A model generated the notes under the pieces. The model was not told where the DNA came from. It made no database searches and was given only the letters and a program-made list of their open reading frames with translations. From Bacillus salipaludis (GTDB lineage Bacteria; Bacillota; Bacilli; Bacillales_B; DSM-18226): 64,000 nucleotides of DNA. The first letter of the stretch is position 1. Each line of letters opens with the position of its first letter. Positions 49,802-58,792 of this stretch are shown in pieces. Where the stretch lies: NCBI RefSeq assembly GCF_004358205.1, contig NZ_SMYO01000007.1, positions 264,957 to 328,956 on the forward strand, in the 5' to 3' direction. The translations under genes and the position numbers were made by a program.

Positions 49802-50581
49802 ATGATGAAAATAGATAAATATTATCGCGAATCTGCTAGCATCAGTCTAAATGGTAGCATCGCTGCACTAGTACCCGCATTTTTAATTATAATAGTAGAT
49901 CTTTCTTTCTTTCAGAACAAGAAAATGATGCTGTTAACTATTCCCTTTCTCATTTACAGCTTCATCAGCTTTCAAATCTATTTATTCAAGGTTAGACAAG
50001 CACTATTAATAAAGAAAAATTTGTTGAAATCCCGCAGTTTCTACCATTCCATTTTTGAAACAGGGCATTTATTAGCCGTTTATTTACCGAAGCGTTTGCA
50101 GCTCTATTTTCCCGATGGAAACCTAGCAGGAGAGATCAAAAAATACCGAGGAAAAAAATTGGGTTTTCCAGTCTTTTCAAAAATTTATGCCCTTAATGAT
50201 ATGAATCATCAATTAATTGGGATTTATAAGGTTAAAAAGGGTAAATACAAAAAAATTGAGGTATTTGACCGAAACAAAGTTTATCAAGGATATTATCAAA
50301 TCCGGAAATTGAATGCTCGAAAATATAAAAAGGAACTTTTTGACGCAAATGAAAGGTTCATAGGGGCAGTAGAGGGTGCTTCCCTATTTATGGATGAGAA
50401 AATCATAAATCCAGCCAACCACCAATTGGGACGTTTGCGCAGGGGCTGGATGCCGGTGGAATGGAGTGATTTTTTTCCGGAGCCAAATACACCGGTGCTT
50501 TCATTTACGGAAGGCATTTCAGAAAGTGACAAGCTTTTACAAATGTCTTTTCTCATAAATGAATATTTTATAGAAAGATAA
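49802..50581 (+). CDS. Membrane protein with tubby-like C-terminal fold (tentative)
   Basis: 259 residues. Two N-terminal helices (about 20-60) are followed by a beta-rich part made of repeated strand pairs (LQLYFPDGNLAGEIKKYRG, YALNDMNHQLIGIYKV, VFDRNKVYQGYYQIRK, LFDANERFIGAVEG), a pattern like bacterial tubby/LURP-one domains. The start may be the ATG at 49802 or 49805. The family is not certain, and nothing nearby gives a role. Confidence 0.6.
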   Translation: MMKIDKYYRESASISLNGSIAALVPAFLIIIVDLSFFQNKKMMLLTIPFLIYSFISFQIYLFKVRQALLIKKNLLKSRSFYHSIFETGHLLAVYLPKRLQLYFPDGNLAGEIKKYRGKKLGFPVFSKIYALNDMNHQLIGIYKVKKGKYKKIEVFDRNKVYQGYYQIRKLNARKYKKELFDANERFIGAVEGASLFMDEKIINPANHQLGRLRRGWMPVEWSDFFPEPNTPVLSFTEGISESDKLLQMSFLINEYFIER

Positions 50582-50664
50582 TTAGCAGGTTTAAGTTCCT
50601 TTCCCTACCAGAATTTGATACTATAATGAATAAATGCAATTACGTGATGCTGGAGGGTTTTAAA

Positions 50665-51648
50665 GTGCAAATCAACTTAATTAAAGGGCACGGTTCAGGC
50701 AATGATTTTCTTTTAATCGATGAAATTTCTAATTCCTATACATTTTCTGAAAAAGAAAGGGCCGATTTGGCAAGGGTTTTATGTAACCGAAACTCTGAAC
50801 TCGGGGCAGATGGAATTCTGTTCATGTTGAAAAGTGAACATGCGGACGGAAGAATGAGAGTTTTTAATACAGATGGTTCGGAAGCCTCAATGTGTGGAAA
50901 TGGTCTTCGTCTTGTTTCACGATATATTTGTGAGATGCGGGATCAGAAAGAAGCGATTATTGAAACAATGAAGACCGACTTAAAGGTGAGCAAACAGGCT
51001 GATATTTTTCCGGATGTAACAACATATCAGGTAGAGATCTCTCCTGTTTCATTTTTATTGGAGGATTTACCTTTACAATTAAACCAGCCTGACTTAAGAA
51101 ATGAAAAAATTCCAGAGTTATCTCAAGAATTATATTTCACTGCCTTAGCGGTTCCCAACCCGCATTTAATTACAATTGTAGAATCGGAGCAAATTCAATC
51201 AGATCTTCAAAAAGATCTCAGCGAAAAAGTAAATGGGCCGAATGTTTTATTTCCTGATGGAGTCAATGTAAGCTTTGTAAAAGCCTTGGTCAAAGGAAAT
51301 ATTTATGTGAGGACGTTCGAGCGGGGAGTTGGTTTTACCAATGCCTGTGGAACGGCAATGTCTGCCTCCACCCTAGTTACCTGCTTGAATGGGTTAAATG
51401 ATTTTGAAAAGGCCGTAAATGTTTATAATAATGGCGGTAAGGTTCAATGTGTGGTTCATAAAAACAACGGAAATTACCATATTGATTTAATTGGTAATGC
51501 AACGTATCTTTATACTGCTTCTATTGATGTGAATTTTGCTGAGGAAACATTTACAGTAAACTCTAAAGAGGATCTTGCAGAACAGGCAGCATACGAAAAA
51601 CTCCAGTCAGAAGCACAGGCGTTTTTGGCTGACATCATGAAAGGATAA
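50665..51648 (+). CDS. dapF: Diaminopimelate epimerase
   Basis: 327 residues from GTG 50665, eight bases after GGAGG; the upstream ATG frame lacks a site. The first catalytic Cys lies in NTDGSEASMCGNGLRL and the second in GFTNACGTAMSAS; KGHGSGNDFLLID is the substrate-binding start. It interconverts LL- and meso-diaminopimelate for lysine and peptidoglycan. It is about 40 residues longer than typical DapF, mostly as a charged C-terminal extension (NSKEDLAEQAAYEKLQSE). It is a single gene, convergent with ligD. Confidence 0.95.
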   Translation: MQINLIKGHGSGNDFLLIDEISNSYTFSEKERADLARVLCNRNSELGADGILFMLKSEHADGRMRVFNTDGSEASMCGNGLRLVSRYICEMRDQKEAIIETMKTDLKVSKQADIFPDVTTYQVEISPVSFLLEDLPLQLNQPDLRNEKIPELSQELYFTALAVPNPHLITIVESEQIQSDLQKDLSEKVNGPNVLFPDGVNVSFVKALVKGNIYVRTFERGVGFTNACGTAMSASTLVTCLNGLNDFEKAVNVYNNGGKVQCVVHKNNGNYHIDLIGNATYLYTASIDVNFAEETFTVNSKEDLAEQAAYEKLQSEAQAFLADIMKG

Positions 51649-51667
51649 GGGCTCCTTATCCTTTTTT
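51641..51667. terminator. Bidirectional terminator between dapF and ligD
   Basis: Ten-base arms AAGGATAAGG and CCTTATCCTT around a GCT loop, with a T-run; it overlaps both stop regions. Confidence 0.88.
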
Positions 51668-53494
51668 ATTATACTTTAGAACTTCGAGAACAGGTGCAAA
51701 GGGCTGGACTGATTTTGTAGAAAAATAGGTTCGAAACGGGTCCCCTTGTTTCCGAACCCGGGTTAAGGCGTTTTTCATTGTAAATTGTGCCGATTCAAGC
51801 TTCTCATTAACTTCATCCCAATAAAGTGGTGTGGCTACACCGCCATGTTCATTTCCCCTCATCGAATAAGGGGCAACAATCGTTTTCCCTTCACCATGCT
51901 GGATATAGTCCACATATAAGCGATTCCCGCGGTTCTTTTTCATTCGCTCGATTGTAAACGAATCAGGGTCACGTGATATTAAGTAGTCGGCAATAAAGCT
52001 TGTGAACAGCCTTGTATCATCATAGGTAAACGTATTTTCAGGTAAAGGAAGGTAAATTTGTAATCCCTTATTTCCTGAGGTTTTAATAAAGCCAATCAAG
52101 TTCAATTGATCGAGGACTTCCTTGATAAGTAAAGCGGCTTTTACCGCTAAATGAAAATCATCCTTTGACGGTGGATCTAAATCAAAGACGATTTCACTTG
52201 GCCCTCTGCTGTAAATGGTTTGAAACGGAATATGAAATTCAATGGCCAATTGATTCCCAAGCCAGATTAGTGTTTTAAGATGATTACAAAGGATATAGTC
52301 AATATTTTCATGTTTAAAGGTTTCCACAAATTCGGGAGCATAATCGGGACAATTTTTTTGGTAAAAAGGTTCCCCGAACATTCCGTGCGGGTAGCGAATA
52401 ACCGTCAAGAGCCGGTTTTCCAAAAAGGGCAGCATATAGGGTGATATTTCTCTTAAGTAAAGAATAAAATCTGCCTTTTGAATGTTTAGTTGATTCCAAA
52501 GAGGTTTATCCGGATGTGAAATGTCTAAGTCCTCAGGAAGATTTTTCTGTTGAAATAAAAACCGGTCATTGGTACAATCTGCAGGCTCTAAGTCAAAGCG
52601 GAACCGGTCAAAATGCGGCTCGCGGAGCTGTCCATCATATAACTCTAAATATTTTACTTCAAGGCAAATGGCTGGTTCTACATAAATAAACTGTTCATCT
52701 TCCTTTATTTTATTTTGTTTAATTGTTTGTTGAAGAGCCTGCTTCTCCTCCGGTTTAAACCCAAAAAGGACCTGACCAATCGGATGAATCTTTTTGTCCT
52801 GATAGACTCCCACGTAAAAGTACCCATTTGTTTTTTCTAAAGAGGTGATAAAACAGCTCACATATTTCCAATTTTTATACTTCAGCCACTGGGAGGAACG
52901 CTTTCCTTCTTCCCAGAGACTGTTTTGCTGCTTAGCGACAATTCCTTCGCCATCAAAAAGAACAACTTTTTCCCAAAGCATCTCAAAATCTTCATAGGCT
53001 TTAACGAACTGCACTAACTGTTTGGAGTAAGGATCAGCCTCTTGATTAAAGTGGAGCTTCTCAAACAATTTTATTAGTTCTTTTTTTCGTTTCGTAAAAG
53101 GCTCCGCATGAAGGGGCTTCCCTGAAAGTTGAAGTGCATCAAATATCATCAGCTGGCACGGTGCATTTTGTGCCTGTTCGCTAATTTTCTTTTCTGACTT
53201 TAACCGTCCGCGTACTTGTATTCCAGAAAAATTAGCTTTGCACGGATTTTCCAATAACACAAGCTCCCCATCAAGCTGCAGTGGTAAAAAGGGCTCAAAT
53301 TCACGTTGATATTGTAATAAAAATTCTTCTATTTCCGGGAATTGTGGAATTAGGGGCTTGCCATTTCTGCTTGTTAAAGTTATCCCCTTTGTATTCCATT
53401 CCAATAGTGCACGGAATCCATCATATTTCACCTCGTACAGCCAATCAGGATGGACAGGACGATCAAAAGTCAGACTTGGAAGCATCGGTTTCAT
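51656..53494 (-). CDS. ligD: NHEJ DNA ligase D (ligase plus polymerase domains)
   Basis: 612 residues from ATG 53494, after GAAGGGA; this equals the length I recall for B. subtilis LigD. The N-terminal ATP-dependent ligase carries the adenylation Lys in YEVKYDGFRALLEW and later LDGELVLL and GEGIVAKQ. The C-terminal primase-polymerase (about 330-600) has the metal motif IVFDLDPPS. There is no 3'-phosphoesterase domain, as usual in bacilli. It seals double-strand breaks together with Ku, encoded divergently. Confidence 0.95.
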   Translation of the reverse strand: MKPMLPSLTFDRPVHPDWLYEVKYDGFRALLEWNTKGITLTSRNGKPLIPQFPEIEEFLLQYQREFEPFLPLQLDGELVLLENPCKANFSGIQVRGRLKSEKKISEQAQNAPCQLMIFDALQLSGKPLHAEPFTKRKKELIKLFEKLHFNQEADPYSKQLVQFVKAYEDFEMLWEKVVLFDGEGIVAKQQNSLWEEGKRSSQWLKYKNWKYVSCFITSLEKTNGYFYVGVYQDKKIHPIGQVLFGFKPEEKQALQQTIKQNKIKEDEQFIYVEPAICLEVKYLELYDGQLREPHFDRFRFDLEPADCTNDRFLFQQKNLPEDLDISHPDKPLWNQLNIQKADFILYLREISPYMLPFLENRLLTVIRYPHGMFGEPFYQKNCPDYAPEFVETFKHENIDYILCNHLKTLIWLGNQLAIEFHIPFQTIYSRGPSEIVFDLDPPSKDDFHLAVKAALLIKEVLDQLNLIGFIKTSGNKGLQIYLPLPENTFTYDDTRLFTSFIADYLISRDPDSFTIERMKKNRGNRLYVDYIQHGEGKTIVAPYSMRGNEHGGVATPLYWDEVNEKLESAQFTMKNALTRVRKQGDPFRTYFSTKSVQPFAPVLEVLKYNKKG

Positions 53495-53625
53495 CTGTAA
53501 TGGTCCCTTCTTTTTAGCCTTATTTTGTTTCAAAAAGACTCTCTTCATCCTTTTCCAGTTGTTTATAGGAATGACAGGTTTGTCCGTTTAGCAAAATAAA
53601 AGTAAAAAGAATGGAGAATCAGTAT
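53495..53625. promoter_or_regulatory. Divergent ligD/ku intergenic region
   Basis: 131 bases must hold both promoters. In B. subtilis the genes are forespore-expressed under sigma-G. I looked for TGAATA/CATACTA pairs and found no good match on either strand, so the control here is undetermined. Confidence 0.4.
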
Positions 53626-54480
53626 ATGCATACGATGTGGAAGGGAAGTATCAGCTTTGGGCTCGTGAATATTCCCATAAAGCTCCATACGGCAACAGAG
53701 GATAAGGATATTAAGCTTCGGACTCTTCATAATAAGTGTCATGCTCCCATCAGGTATGAAAAAATTTGTACGGTTTGCGAAGAAGAGGTCAAACCTGAGG
53801 ATATTGTCAAAGCCTATGAATACACAAAGGGGAAATTTGTTGTCTTGGACAATGATGACCTTGAAAAATTACGAAAAGAAAACGAAGATAAAGCGGTTGA
53901 AATTATTGATTTTGTCAAAATGGAACAAATTGATCCCATTTATTTTGATCGCAGTTATTATATGTCTCCAAATGAAGGAGGCGGTAAAGCTTACTCGTTA
54001 TTACGTAAAGCCCTTCAAGAAACCGGAAAGGTTGGACTGGCTAAAATCGTGATTCGCTCGAAGGAGCAAATGGCCGTGATAAGGGTGTATGAAAATACTT
54101 TGGTTATGGAAACCATTCACTATCCTGATGAGGTCCGAAATGCAAGTGATGTCCCTAGCGTTCCTTCAGAGGATAAAGTCACGAAAAAGGAATTGGACAC
54201 CGCCATTATGCTCATTGATCAATTAACAACCGATTTTACTCCGGAAAAATATACAGATAAATACCGAACAGCCCTATTAGAATTGATTGAGTCCAAACGA
54301 ATGGAAAAAGAAACTGTGGTGACGCCTGCTGCCAAAGAGTCTCCATCAAACGTTACCGATTTAATGGCAGCCTTGCAGGCATCAATCGATCGCACTAAAC
54401 CGGAAAAAGCCCCAGCACCAAAGAAAAAAGCTGCTGCCCCAAAGAAAAAGACTGTTTCAAGGGTGAAAAAAGAAGCATAA
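53626..54480 (+). CDS. ku: Ku protein for non-homologous end joining
   Basis: 284 residues from ATG 53626, nine bases after GGAG. MWKGSISFGLVNIPIKLHTATEDKDIKLRTLH is the canonical Ku start, with two Cys pairs (CHAPIRYEKICTVCEEEV) typical of the bacterial family. The Lys/Ala/Pro-rich tail (KAPAPKKKAAAPKKK) resembles DNA-binding extensions. It threads onto DNA ends and recruits LigD, transcribed away from it. Confidence 0.96.
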   Translation: MHTMWKGSISFGLVNIPIKLHTATEDKDIKLRTLHNKCHAPIRYEKICTVCEEEVKPEDIVKAYEYTKGKFVVLDNDDLEKLRKENEDKAVEIIDFVKMEQIDPIYFDRSYYMSPNEGGGKAYSLLRKALQETGKVGLAKIVIRSKEQMAVIRVYENTLVMETIHYPDEVRNASDVPSVPSEDKVTKKELDTAIMLIDQLTTDFTPEKYTDKYRTALLELIESKRMEKETVVTPAAKESPSNVTDLMAALQASIDRTKPEKAPAPKKKAAAPKKKTVSRVKKEA

Positions 54481-54489
54481 GGAGAAATT

Positions 54490-54523
54490 GCCGATTTGAA
54501 TGCAGGTCAAATCGGTTTTTTTC
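54490..54523 (+). terminator. Terminator after ku
   Basis: GCCGATTTGA and TCAAATCGGT arms (one wobble) followed by TTTTTTTC. Confidence 0.85.
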
Positions 54524-54572
54524 ATGTAAGACAGGTAGAGGGGAATACAATAGATAGAAAAGGGGTGAAATA

Positions 54573-55523
54573 ATGGTTCATGTCCTGATGATTACTGATC
54601 CTGGAATCGATGACTCGTTTGCAATTATGTATGCCCTGCTAAATCCGGAAATTAATCTTGTCGGGATTGTCAGCGGCTATGGAAATACTCCAAAAGATAT
54701 TTCGATTAGGAATACTGCTTATTTGTTAAATTTAGCAGGAAGAGAGGATATCCCGATAGTCGCTGGGAGCGCCGGCCCATTATCAGGAGAACCAGTCCAA
54801 TTTTACCCCGAGATTCATGGAAAGGAAGGTTTAGGCCCTATAAAACCTCCTGACAATATCAAAAATATAAAGGTATATGATTTTAATAAAATTTTAGAAA
54901 TCATTAAGCAATATAGCGGGAATATCGTGATTGTCTCTGTAGGAAGGCTGACAGAGCTGGCATTGATGTTTATTTTATATGGGAACAATGCGCTAAAAGA
55001 CGTGACAGCTTTTTATATAATGGGAGGGGCTTTTTTAGTGCCGGGTAACATAACAGCTGAAGCAGAGGCTAATTTTTATGTTGACCCAATCGCGGCCAAT
55101 TCTGTAATGGAAAAAGCCCATAATGTTTACTTATTTCCCCTAAATATTACCAATCGTGCAATTATCACGCCGGAAGTGATTCATTTTCTATCAGAAAATA
55201 GCCCAACACCGTTTCGGCCCCTATTAAAACCAGCATTTGATTATTATTATCATGCTTATCAAAAAAATGTTCCTGGTATTAAAGGGGCACCACTTCATGA
55301 TGTGGTTCCGCTTATGGCTTTAGTCAATCCTGATTTTGTCCAGTACATTCCTCGTAGAGTGAGGGTAGAGGAAACTGGTCCGGCAAAAGGGAAAAGTATT
55401 GCAGATTTTCGTCCAAAACCTGATCCAGAACCAATTGAATCTCTTGACCAAATCGGCTTAGATGCTAATTTTCAAAAGTTTGTTGTTCAGTTCATGGAGG
55501 TTTTTCTAAGGGGAAATAAATGA
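54573..55523 (+). CDS. Inosine-uridine-type nucleoside hydrolase
   Basis: 316 residues. The calcium site reads TDPGIDDSFAIMYALL (DxDPGxDD family pattern with the first Asp replaced by Thr), followed by GIVSGYGNTP and YIMGGAFLVPGN. The late His/Asp region is GAPLHDVVPLMAL. These enzymes release the base from nucleosides in salvage. The substitution of the first Asp of the usual DTD start (here M-I-T-D-P) still leaves the Asp pair needed for Ca2+. Substrate specificity unknown. Confidence 0.88.
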   Translation: MVHVLMITDPGIDDSFAIMYALLNPEINLVGIVSGYGNTPKDISIRNTAYLLNLAGREDIPIVAGSAGPLSGEPVQFYPEIHGKEGLGPIKPPDNIKNIKVYDFNKILEIIKQYSGNIVIVSVGRLTELALMFILYGNNALKDVTAFYIMGGAFLVPGNITAEAEANFYVDPIAANSVMEKAHNVYLFPLNITNRAIITPEVIHFLSENSPTPFRPLLKPAFDYYYHAYQKNVPGIKGAPLHDVVPLMALVNPDFVQYIPRRVRVEETGPAKGKSIADFRPKPDPEPIESLDQIGLDANFQKFVVQFMEVFLRGNK

Positions 55524-55541
55524 CATGTACTTTTATAAAAT

Positions 55542-55736
55542 TTGACTTTTAAAGGAATATAGTATACTATTAAATTACGCTTTAAGTTCGTTAAATATTT
55601 ATTGGATTAAGTAGTCGTAACTACACGAACATGTGGGTGATGTCTATTGCCTTGCCCCAATTTGTGAGGTTATGGCTTTTCTATATTTAAATGTAAAATC
55701 AACTTAAAAGTGAACAATATGTTGGGGGTAAGATCC
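55542..55736 (+). promoter_or_regulatory. Promoter and long 5' leader of the cold-shock gene
   Basis: TTGACT at 55542-55547 and TATACT at 55563-55568 (15-base spacer) predict a start near 55575. This leaves an untranslated leader of about 160 bases, the hallmark of cspA-type thermosensing RNAs. The leader contains TAGTCGTAACTAC and TGGGTGATGTC segments, but I did not derive a fold. Confidence 0.6.
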
Positions 55737-55937
55737 ATGAATAACGGTAAAGTTAAATGGTTTAATGCAGAAAAAGGTTTTGGATTTATTGAAGCTGAAG
55801 GCGGTCAAGACGTATTCGTTCACTTTTCTGCAATTCAAACTGAAGGTTTCAAAACTTTAGAAGAAGGCCAATCGGTTTCTTTTGAAATTGTTGAAGGTGC
55901 TCGTGGACCACAAGCAGCCAACGTTAAAACAGTTTAA
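55737..55937 (+). CDS. Cold-shock protein (CspA/CspD family)
   Basis: 66 residues from ATG 55737, after GGGGGTA. RNA-binding motifs RNP1 (KGFGFIEA) and RNP2 (VFVHFSAI) are intact, starting [15 protein letters not shown]. It is an OB-fold single-stranded nucleic-acid chaperone. A long leader precedes it, and a terminator follows. The next gene, ydjO, is also of a cold-inducible family, so the two may form a response pair. Confidence 0.95.
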   Translation: MNNGKVKWFNAEKGFGFIEAEGGQDVFVHFSAIQTEGFKTLEEGQSVSFEIVEGARGPQAANVKTV

Positions 55938-55947
55938 TCTTTTAAAT

Positions 55948-55982
55948 AAAAGGTGATGCTCGTGAAATGCATCACCTTTTTA
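55948..55982 (+). terminator. Terminator after the cold-shock gene
   Basis: AAAGGTGATGC and GCATCACCTTT arms followed by TTTAT. Confidence 0.9.
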
Positions 55983-56109
55983 TCTATATCTTGATTCTAA
56001 ATCCTTTTGATTAGGAATAGAATACAAGGATGCATGTTTTTGATTTTGCTCTATGGCTTTTTTATTTGGGAATTTTTTGGACGATAATAAGCGCAAGGAG
56101 TGAAGAATT

Positions 56110-56313
56110 TTGGCTTTCGGCAGAAGAAATGATGTGGAAGTAAAATTAGAAGAAACAAAAGTTTGGGAATGTACTTCAGAAAATTGTAAATGCTGGATTC
56201 GCGACAATTTTAAAAGCAGTGAAGTACCGCTCTGCCCAATTTGTAAAAGTGAAATGAAACAGGCTACTAGAGAATTACAGGTTATTCATAACCATAGTAA
56301 AAACTTTATGTAA
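56110..56313 (+). CDS. ydjO: YdjO-family cold-inducible small zinc-ribbon protein
   Basis: 67 residues from TTG 56110, nine bases after AAGGAG. VWECTSENCKCWIRDNF and VPLCPICKSEM provide Cys pairs for a zinc ribbon, the YdjO pattern. Recorded in bacilli as a cold-induced protein of unknown biochemistry. It lies 172 bases after csp, behind its terminator. It shares its own terminator with the convergent DUF6509 gene. Confidence 0.85.
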   Translation: MAFGRRNDVEVKLEETKVWECTSENCKCWIRDNFKSSEVPLCPICKSEMKQATRELQVIHNHSKNFM

Positions 56314-56316
56314 ATA

Positions 56317-56347
56317 TAAAAAGCAGGGGTTTTCGCCCCTGCTTTTT
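56317..56347. terminator. Bidirectional terminator between ydjO and the DUF6509 gene
   Basis: AAGCAGGGG and CCCCTGCTT arms with A/T flanks. Confidence 0.9.
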
Positions 56348-56348
56348 A

Positions 56349-56642
56349 TTATTCCCCAATATTTTCTTTGCAGTAGGCGATAATTAAATCTTCTTCGTCT
56401 TCTTCTAAGGCAAAATCGAGAACTTTCTCTGTTCCTCTTTCGTAAAAATGATAATTCGTGATTTTCTCCCCATTTTCATCCATTACAAAGATTACCCTTA
56501 AGCCAATTCCTTTTTCCGAATAAAGTTCATCCTCTTCATCAATTTCTAGTTGAAGGAAAAACTCATAGCGATCGCCTGAAAGCAGACCAAATGGATCTTC
56601 AAGTTTTTCAACTGTATGCCCAGTAATGTTCAAATTTATCAT
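56349..56642 (-). CDS. DUF6509 family protein
   Basis: 97 residues, acidic, no membrane part. NITGHTVEKLEDPFGLLSGDRYEFFLQLEIDEEDELYSEKG followed by NYHFYERGTEKVLDFALEEDEE matches what I recall as DUF6509 in bacilli. Function unknown. The ATG is preceded by AAAGGATG. It lies just downstream of the two minus-strand tRNA genes, from which it is separated by their terminator. Confidence 0.75.
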   Translation of the reverse strand: MINLNITGHTVEKLEDPFGLLSGDRYEFFLQLEIDEEDELYSEKGIGLRVIFVMDENGEKITNYHFYERGTEKVLDFALEEDEEDLIIAYCKENIGE

Positions 56643-56710
56643 CCTTTACTTATGTATAAACTCTTTCTTATTATACACAATTTTTTATAGAACTAAGATT
56701 CCGTGATTAT

Positions 56711-56739
56711 TAAAAAAAACACTTTATTTTAAAGTGTTT
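56711..56739 (-). terminator. Terminator of the tRNA pair
   Basis: AAACACTTTA and TAAAGTGTTT arms; on the minus strand followed by TTTTT. Confidence 0.85.
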
Positions 56740-56755
56740 ATTGAAACAATATGTA

Positions 56756-56847
56756 TGGAGGAGAAGATGAGATTCGAACTCACGCAACGGTTGCCCGTCC
56801 TAGCGCATTTCGAGTGCGCCCCCTTATAACCACTTGGGTACTTCTCC
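56756..56847 (-). tRNA. tRNA-Ser (anticodon CGA)
   Basis: 92 nt with encoded CCA. Acceptor strands GGAGAAG and CTTCTCC pair fully. Anticodon arm GCGCA-CTCGAAA-TGCGC puts CGA at the centre, reading UCG. The long variable arm (ACGGGCAACCGT) is the mark of a class II serine tRNA, and the T-arm is GTGAG-TTCGAAT-CTCAT with one wobble. Confidence 0.95.
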
Positions 56848-56851
56848 ATTT

Positions 56852-56925
56852 TGGAGCGGGTGACGGGAATCGAACCCGCACCGCCAGCTTGGGAAGCTGA
56901 AGTTCTACCATTGAACTACACCCGC
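56852..56925 (-). tRNA. tRNA-Gly (anticodon CCC)
   Basis: 74 nt with encoded CCA. Acceptor GCGGGTG/CACCCGC, anticodon arm CAGCT-TCCCAAG with CCC reading GGG, and T-arm GCGGG-TTCGATT-CCCGT. It lies four bases upstream of tRNA-Ser, so both come from one precursor. Confidence 0.95.
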
Positions 56926-57032
56926 ACTATCCCTTTAACATCAAAAATTATACCACAATATTTTATTTTCATCTAGTTATTTGCAAAACAACGATTGTTT
57001 CTTTCGAAATCATTCAATCCCATTCAAAATAT

Positions 57033-57076
57033 GATTGATTTTGAAAGAAAATGATTGATTTTTGCAATCGGTTTCA
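57033..57076 (+). promoter_or_regulatory. fru operon control region: direct repeats, promoter and cre
   Basis: ATGATTGATTTT occurs twice 20 bases apart (57033 and 57053), a plausible FruR operator. TTGATT (57057) and TATAGA (57081), 18 bases apart, form a promoter. TTGCAATCGGTTTCA at 57062-57076 matches the CcpA cre consensus WTGNAANCGNWWNCA at every position and lies in the promoter spacer, so repression by preferred sugars is expected. Confidence 0.7.
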
Positions 57077-57117
57077 GTAATATAGAATCAAGAACAATAA
57101 TTATAGGTGGTGATGAC

Positions 57118-57870
57118 TTGTTAACACCTGAACGTCATCGACTGATTTTACAACTTTTAAAGGAACAGAATATCGTTAAAATCCAGGAGATTGTGGACCT
57201 TACCAATACATCTGAGTCAACAATCCGACGCGATTTATCACAATTAGAGAAGGAAAAACATTTAAAAAGAATTCATGGCGGTGCATCAAGACTGCAAGGA
57301 AAGCTACAAGAACCGAGCATGATTGAAAAATCAGCCAAAAACCTTCAAGAAAAACGGAGAATCGCCCAATATGCTGCAAGTTTGGTAGAAAAAGGCGACT
57401 GTATTTATCTTGATGCGGGGTCAACAGTTCTTGAAATGGTAGAATTCTTAAATCTAACTGACATTGTTGTCGTTACAAATGGTCTAACTCATTTAACGCC
57501 ATTACTAAATAAAGGAATTCCAACCTATTTAATTGGGGGATTTGCAAAACTGAACACAAACGCGATTATCGGCCGGGGAGCATTAGCAAGTCTTGACCTT
57601 TATCGGTTCGATAAATGCTTTATGGGAGTAAATGGAATCCATTCTCAGTTTGGTTTTACAACACCAGATCAAGAAGAGGCAATGGTGAAACATAAAGCGA
57701 TTTCTCTTTCTAGAGAAGCATACGTCTTAGCAGACGACTCCAAGTTTTCGGAAGTTGCCTTTGCAAAAATAGCCGATATTTCGGAGGCTGTGGTGATAAC
57801 CAATGCTCTTGACGATGAAACCCAAACACAATATAAAAATAGAACTACAATAAAGGTCGTGACAGCATGA
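57118..57870 (+). CDS. fruR: DeoR-family repressor of the fructose operon
   Basis: 250 residues from TTG 57118, after AGGTGGTGA; the upstream frame from 57055 lies in the promoter. LTPERHRLILQLLKEQ and TNTSESTIRRDLSQLEKEKHLKRIHGGA form the DeoR winged helix. The effector domain holds YLDAGSTVLEMVEFL and MGVNGIHSQFGFTTPDQEEAMVKHKAI, the sugar-phosphate site. Fructose-1-phosphate is the expected inducer. Its stop overlaps the fruK start (ATGA). Confidence 0.94.
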   Translation: MLTPERHRLILQLLKEQNIVKIQEIVDLTNTSESTIRRDLSQLEKEKHLKRIHGGASRLQGKLQEPSMIEKSAKNLQEKRRIAQYAASLVEKGDCIYLDAGSTVLEMVEFLNLTDIVVVTNGLTHLTPLLNKGIPTYLIGGFAKLNTNAIIGRGALASLDLYRFDKCFMGVNGIHSQFGFTTPDQEEAMVKHKAISLSREAYVLADDSKFSEVAFAKIADISEAVVITNALDDETQTQYKNRTTIKVVTA

Positions 57871-58781
57871 TATATACATTAACCTTAAACCCTTCAGTTG
57901 ATTATATCGTTCAACTCGAAAGCATTCAGTTAGGAGAGCTGAATCGAACAATAATGGAAACAAAGTTTCCTGGCGGTAAGGGAATCAATGTTTCAAGGGT
58001 TTTAAGCCAATTAGGTTTAACGAGCAGGGCATTAGGCTTCAACGGTGGTTTTACCGGAAGATACATTGAAGAATACCTGCAAAATGAAAAAATAGAAACG
58101 GATTTTATCAAAGTTAACGAAGATACTCGAATCAATATTAAGTTGAAAACTGGCGAGGAGACCGAAATCAATGCGAACGGTCCGAGGATTTCCGAAGAGA
58201 ATTTCAGAGAGCTAAAGGAGAAAATTAACCATTTAACTGAAAATGATCTTTTGGTCCTAGCGGGAAGCATTCCTTCGACAATGCCAGTGACCACATATGA
58301 AGAGTTGGTAAGGATTTGTAAGGAAAGTAAGGCTAAATTTGTTGTTGACGCTGAGGGCGACTTGTTAAAAAAAGTTCTTCCTTACCATCCATTTTTAATT
58401 AAACCAAACCATCACGAGCTTGGCGATTTATTTCAAACTACTCTTTCAAGCTGTGAAGACGTCATCCCATTTGGAAAGAAGTTAATTGATATGGGGGCTA
58501 AAAACGTGATTGTTTCACTTGCGGGTGAAGGGGCTGTTTTTATAAATAACGAAATGGCCCTCATTGCCGATGTGCCAAAAGGCGTGGTGAAAAATTCAGT
58601 TGGTGCCGGAGATTCAATGGTGGCAGGCTTTTTGGCTGAATATCAAAAAACTTCTAGTGTGAAAAAGGCATTTCAATATAGTGTTGCCGCAGGCAGCGCA
58701 ACCGCCTTTTCACTCGGCTTGTGTACAAAAGATTTAATTGAAGAACTCCTTGAGCAGGTAAAAATTAGAGAGGTTAATTAG
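57867..58781 (+). CDS. fruK: 1-phosphofructokinase
   Basis: 304 residues. TLNPSVDYIV, the sugar-phosphate motif PGGKGINVSRVL, and the ATP/catalytic motif NSVGAGDSMVAGF (catalytic Asp) place it in the PfkB family, 1-PFK branch. It converts fructose-1-phosphate from the PTS into fructose-1,6-bisphosphate. It overlaps fruR by four bases and lies 11 bases before fruA, so it is in the middle of the operon. Confidence 0.96.
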   Translation: MIYTLTLNPSVDYIVQLESIQLGELNRTIMETKFPGGKGINVSRVLSQLGLTSRALGFNGGFTGRYIEEYLQNEKIETDFIKVNEDTRINIKLKTGEETEINANGPRISEENFRELKEKINHLTENDLLVLAGSIPSTMPVTTYEELVRICKESKAKFVVDAEGDLLKKVLPYHPFLIKPNHHELGDLFQTTLSSCEDVIPFGKKLIDMGAKNVIVSLAGEGAVFINNEMALIADVPKGVVKNSVGAGDSMVAGFLAEYQKTSSVKKAFQYSVAAGSATAFSLGLCTKDLIEELLEQVKIREVN

Positions 58782-58792
58782 GAGGAGAAGCC

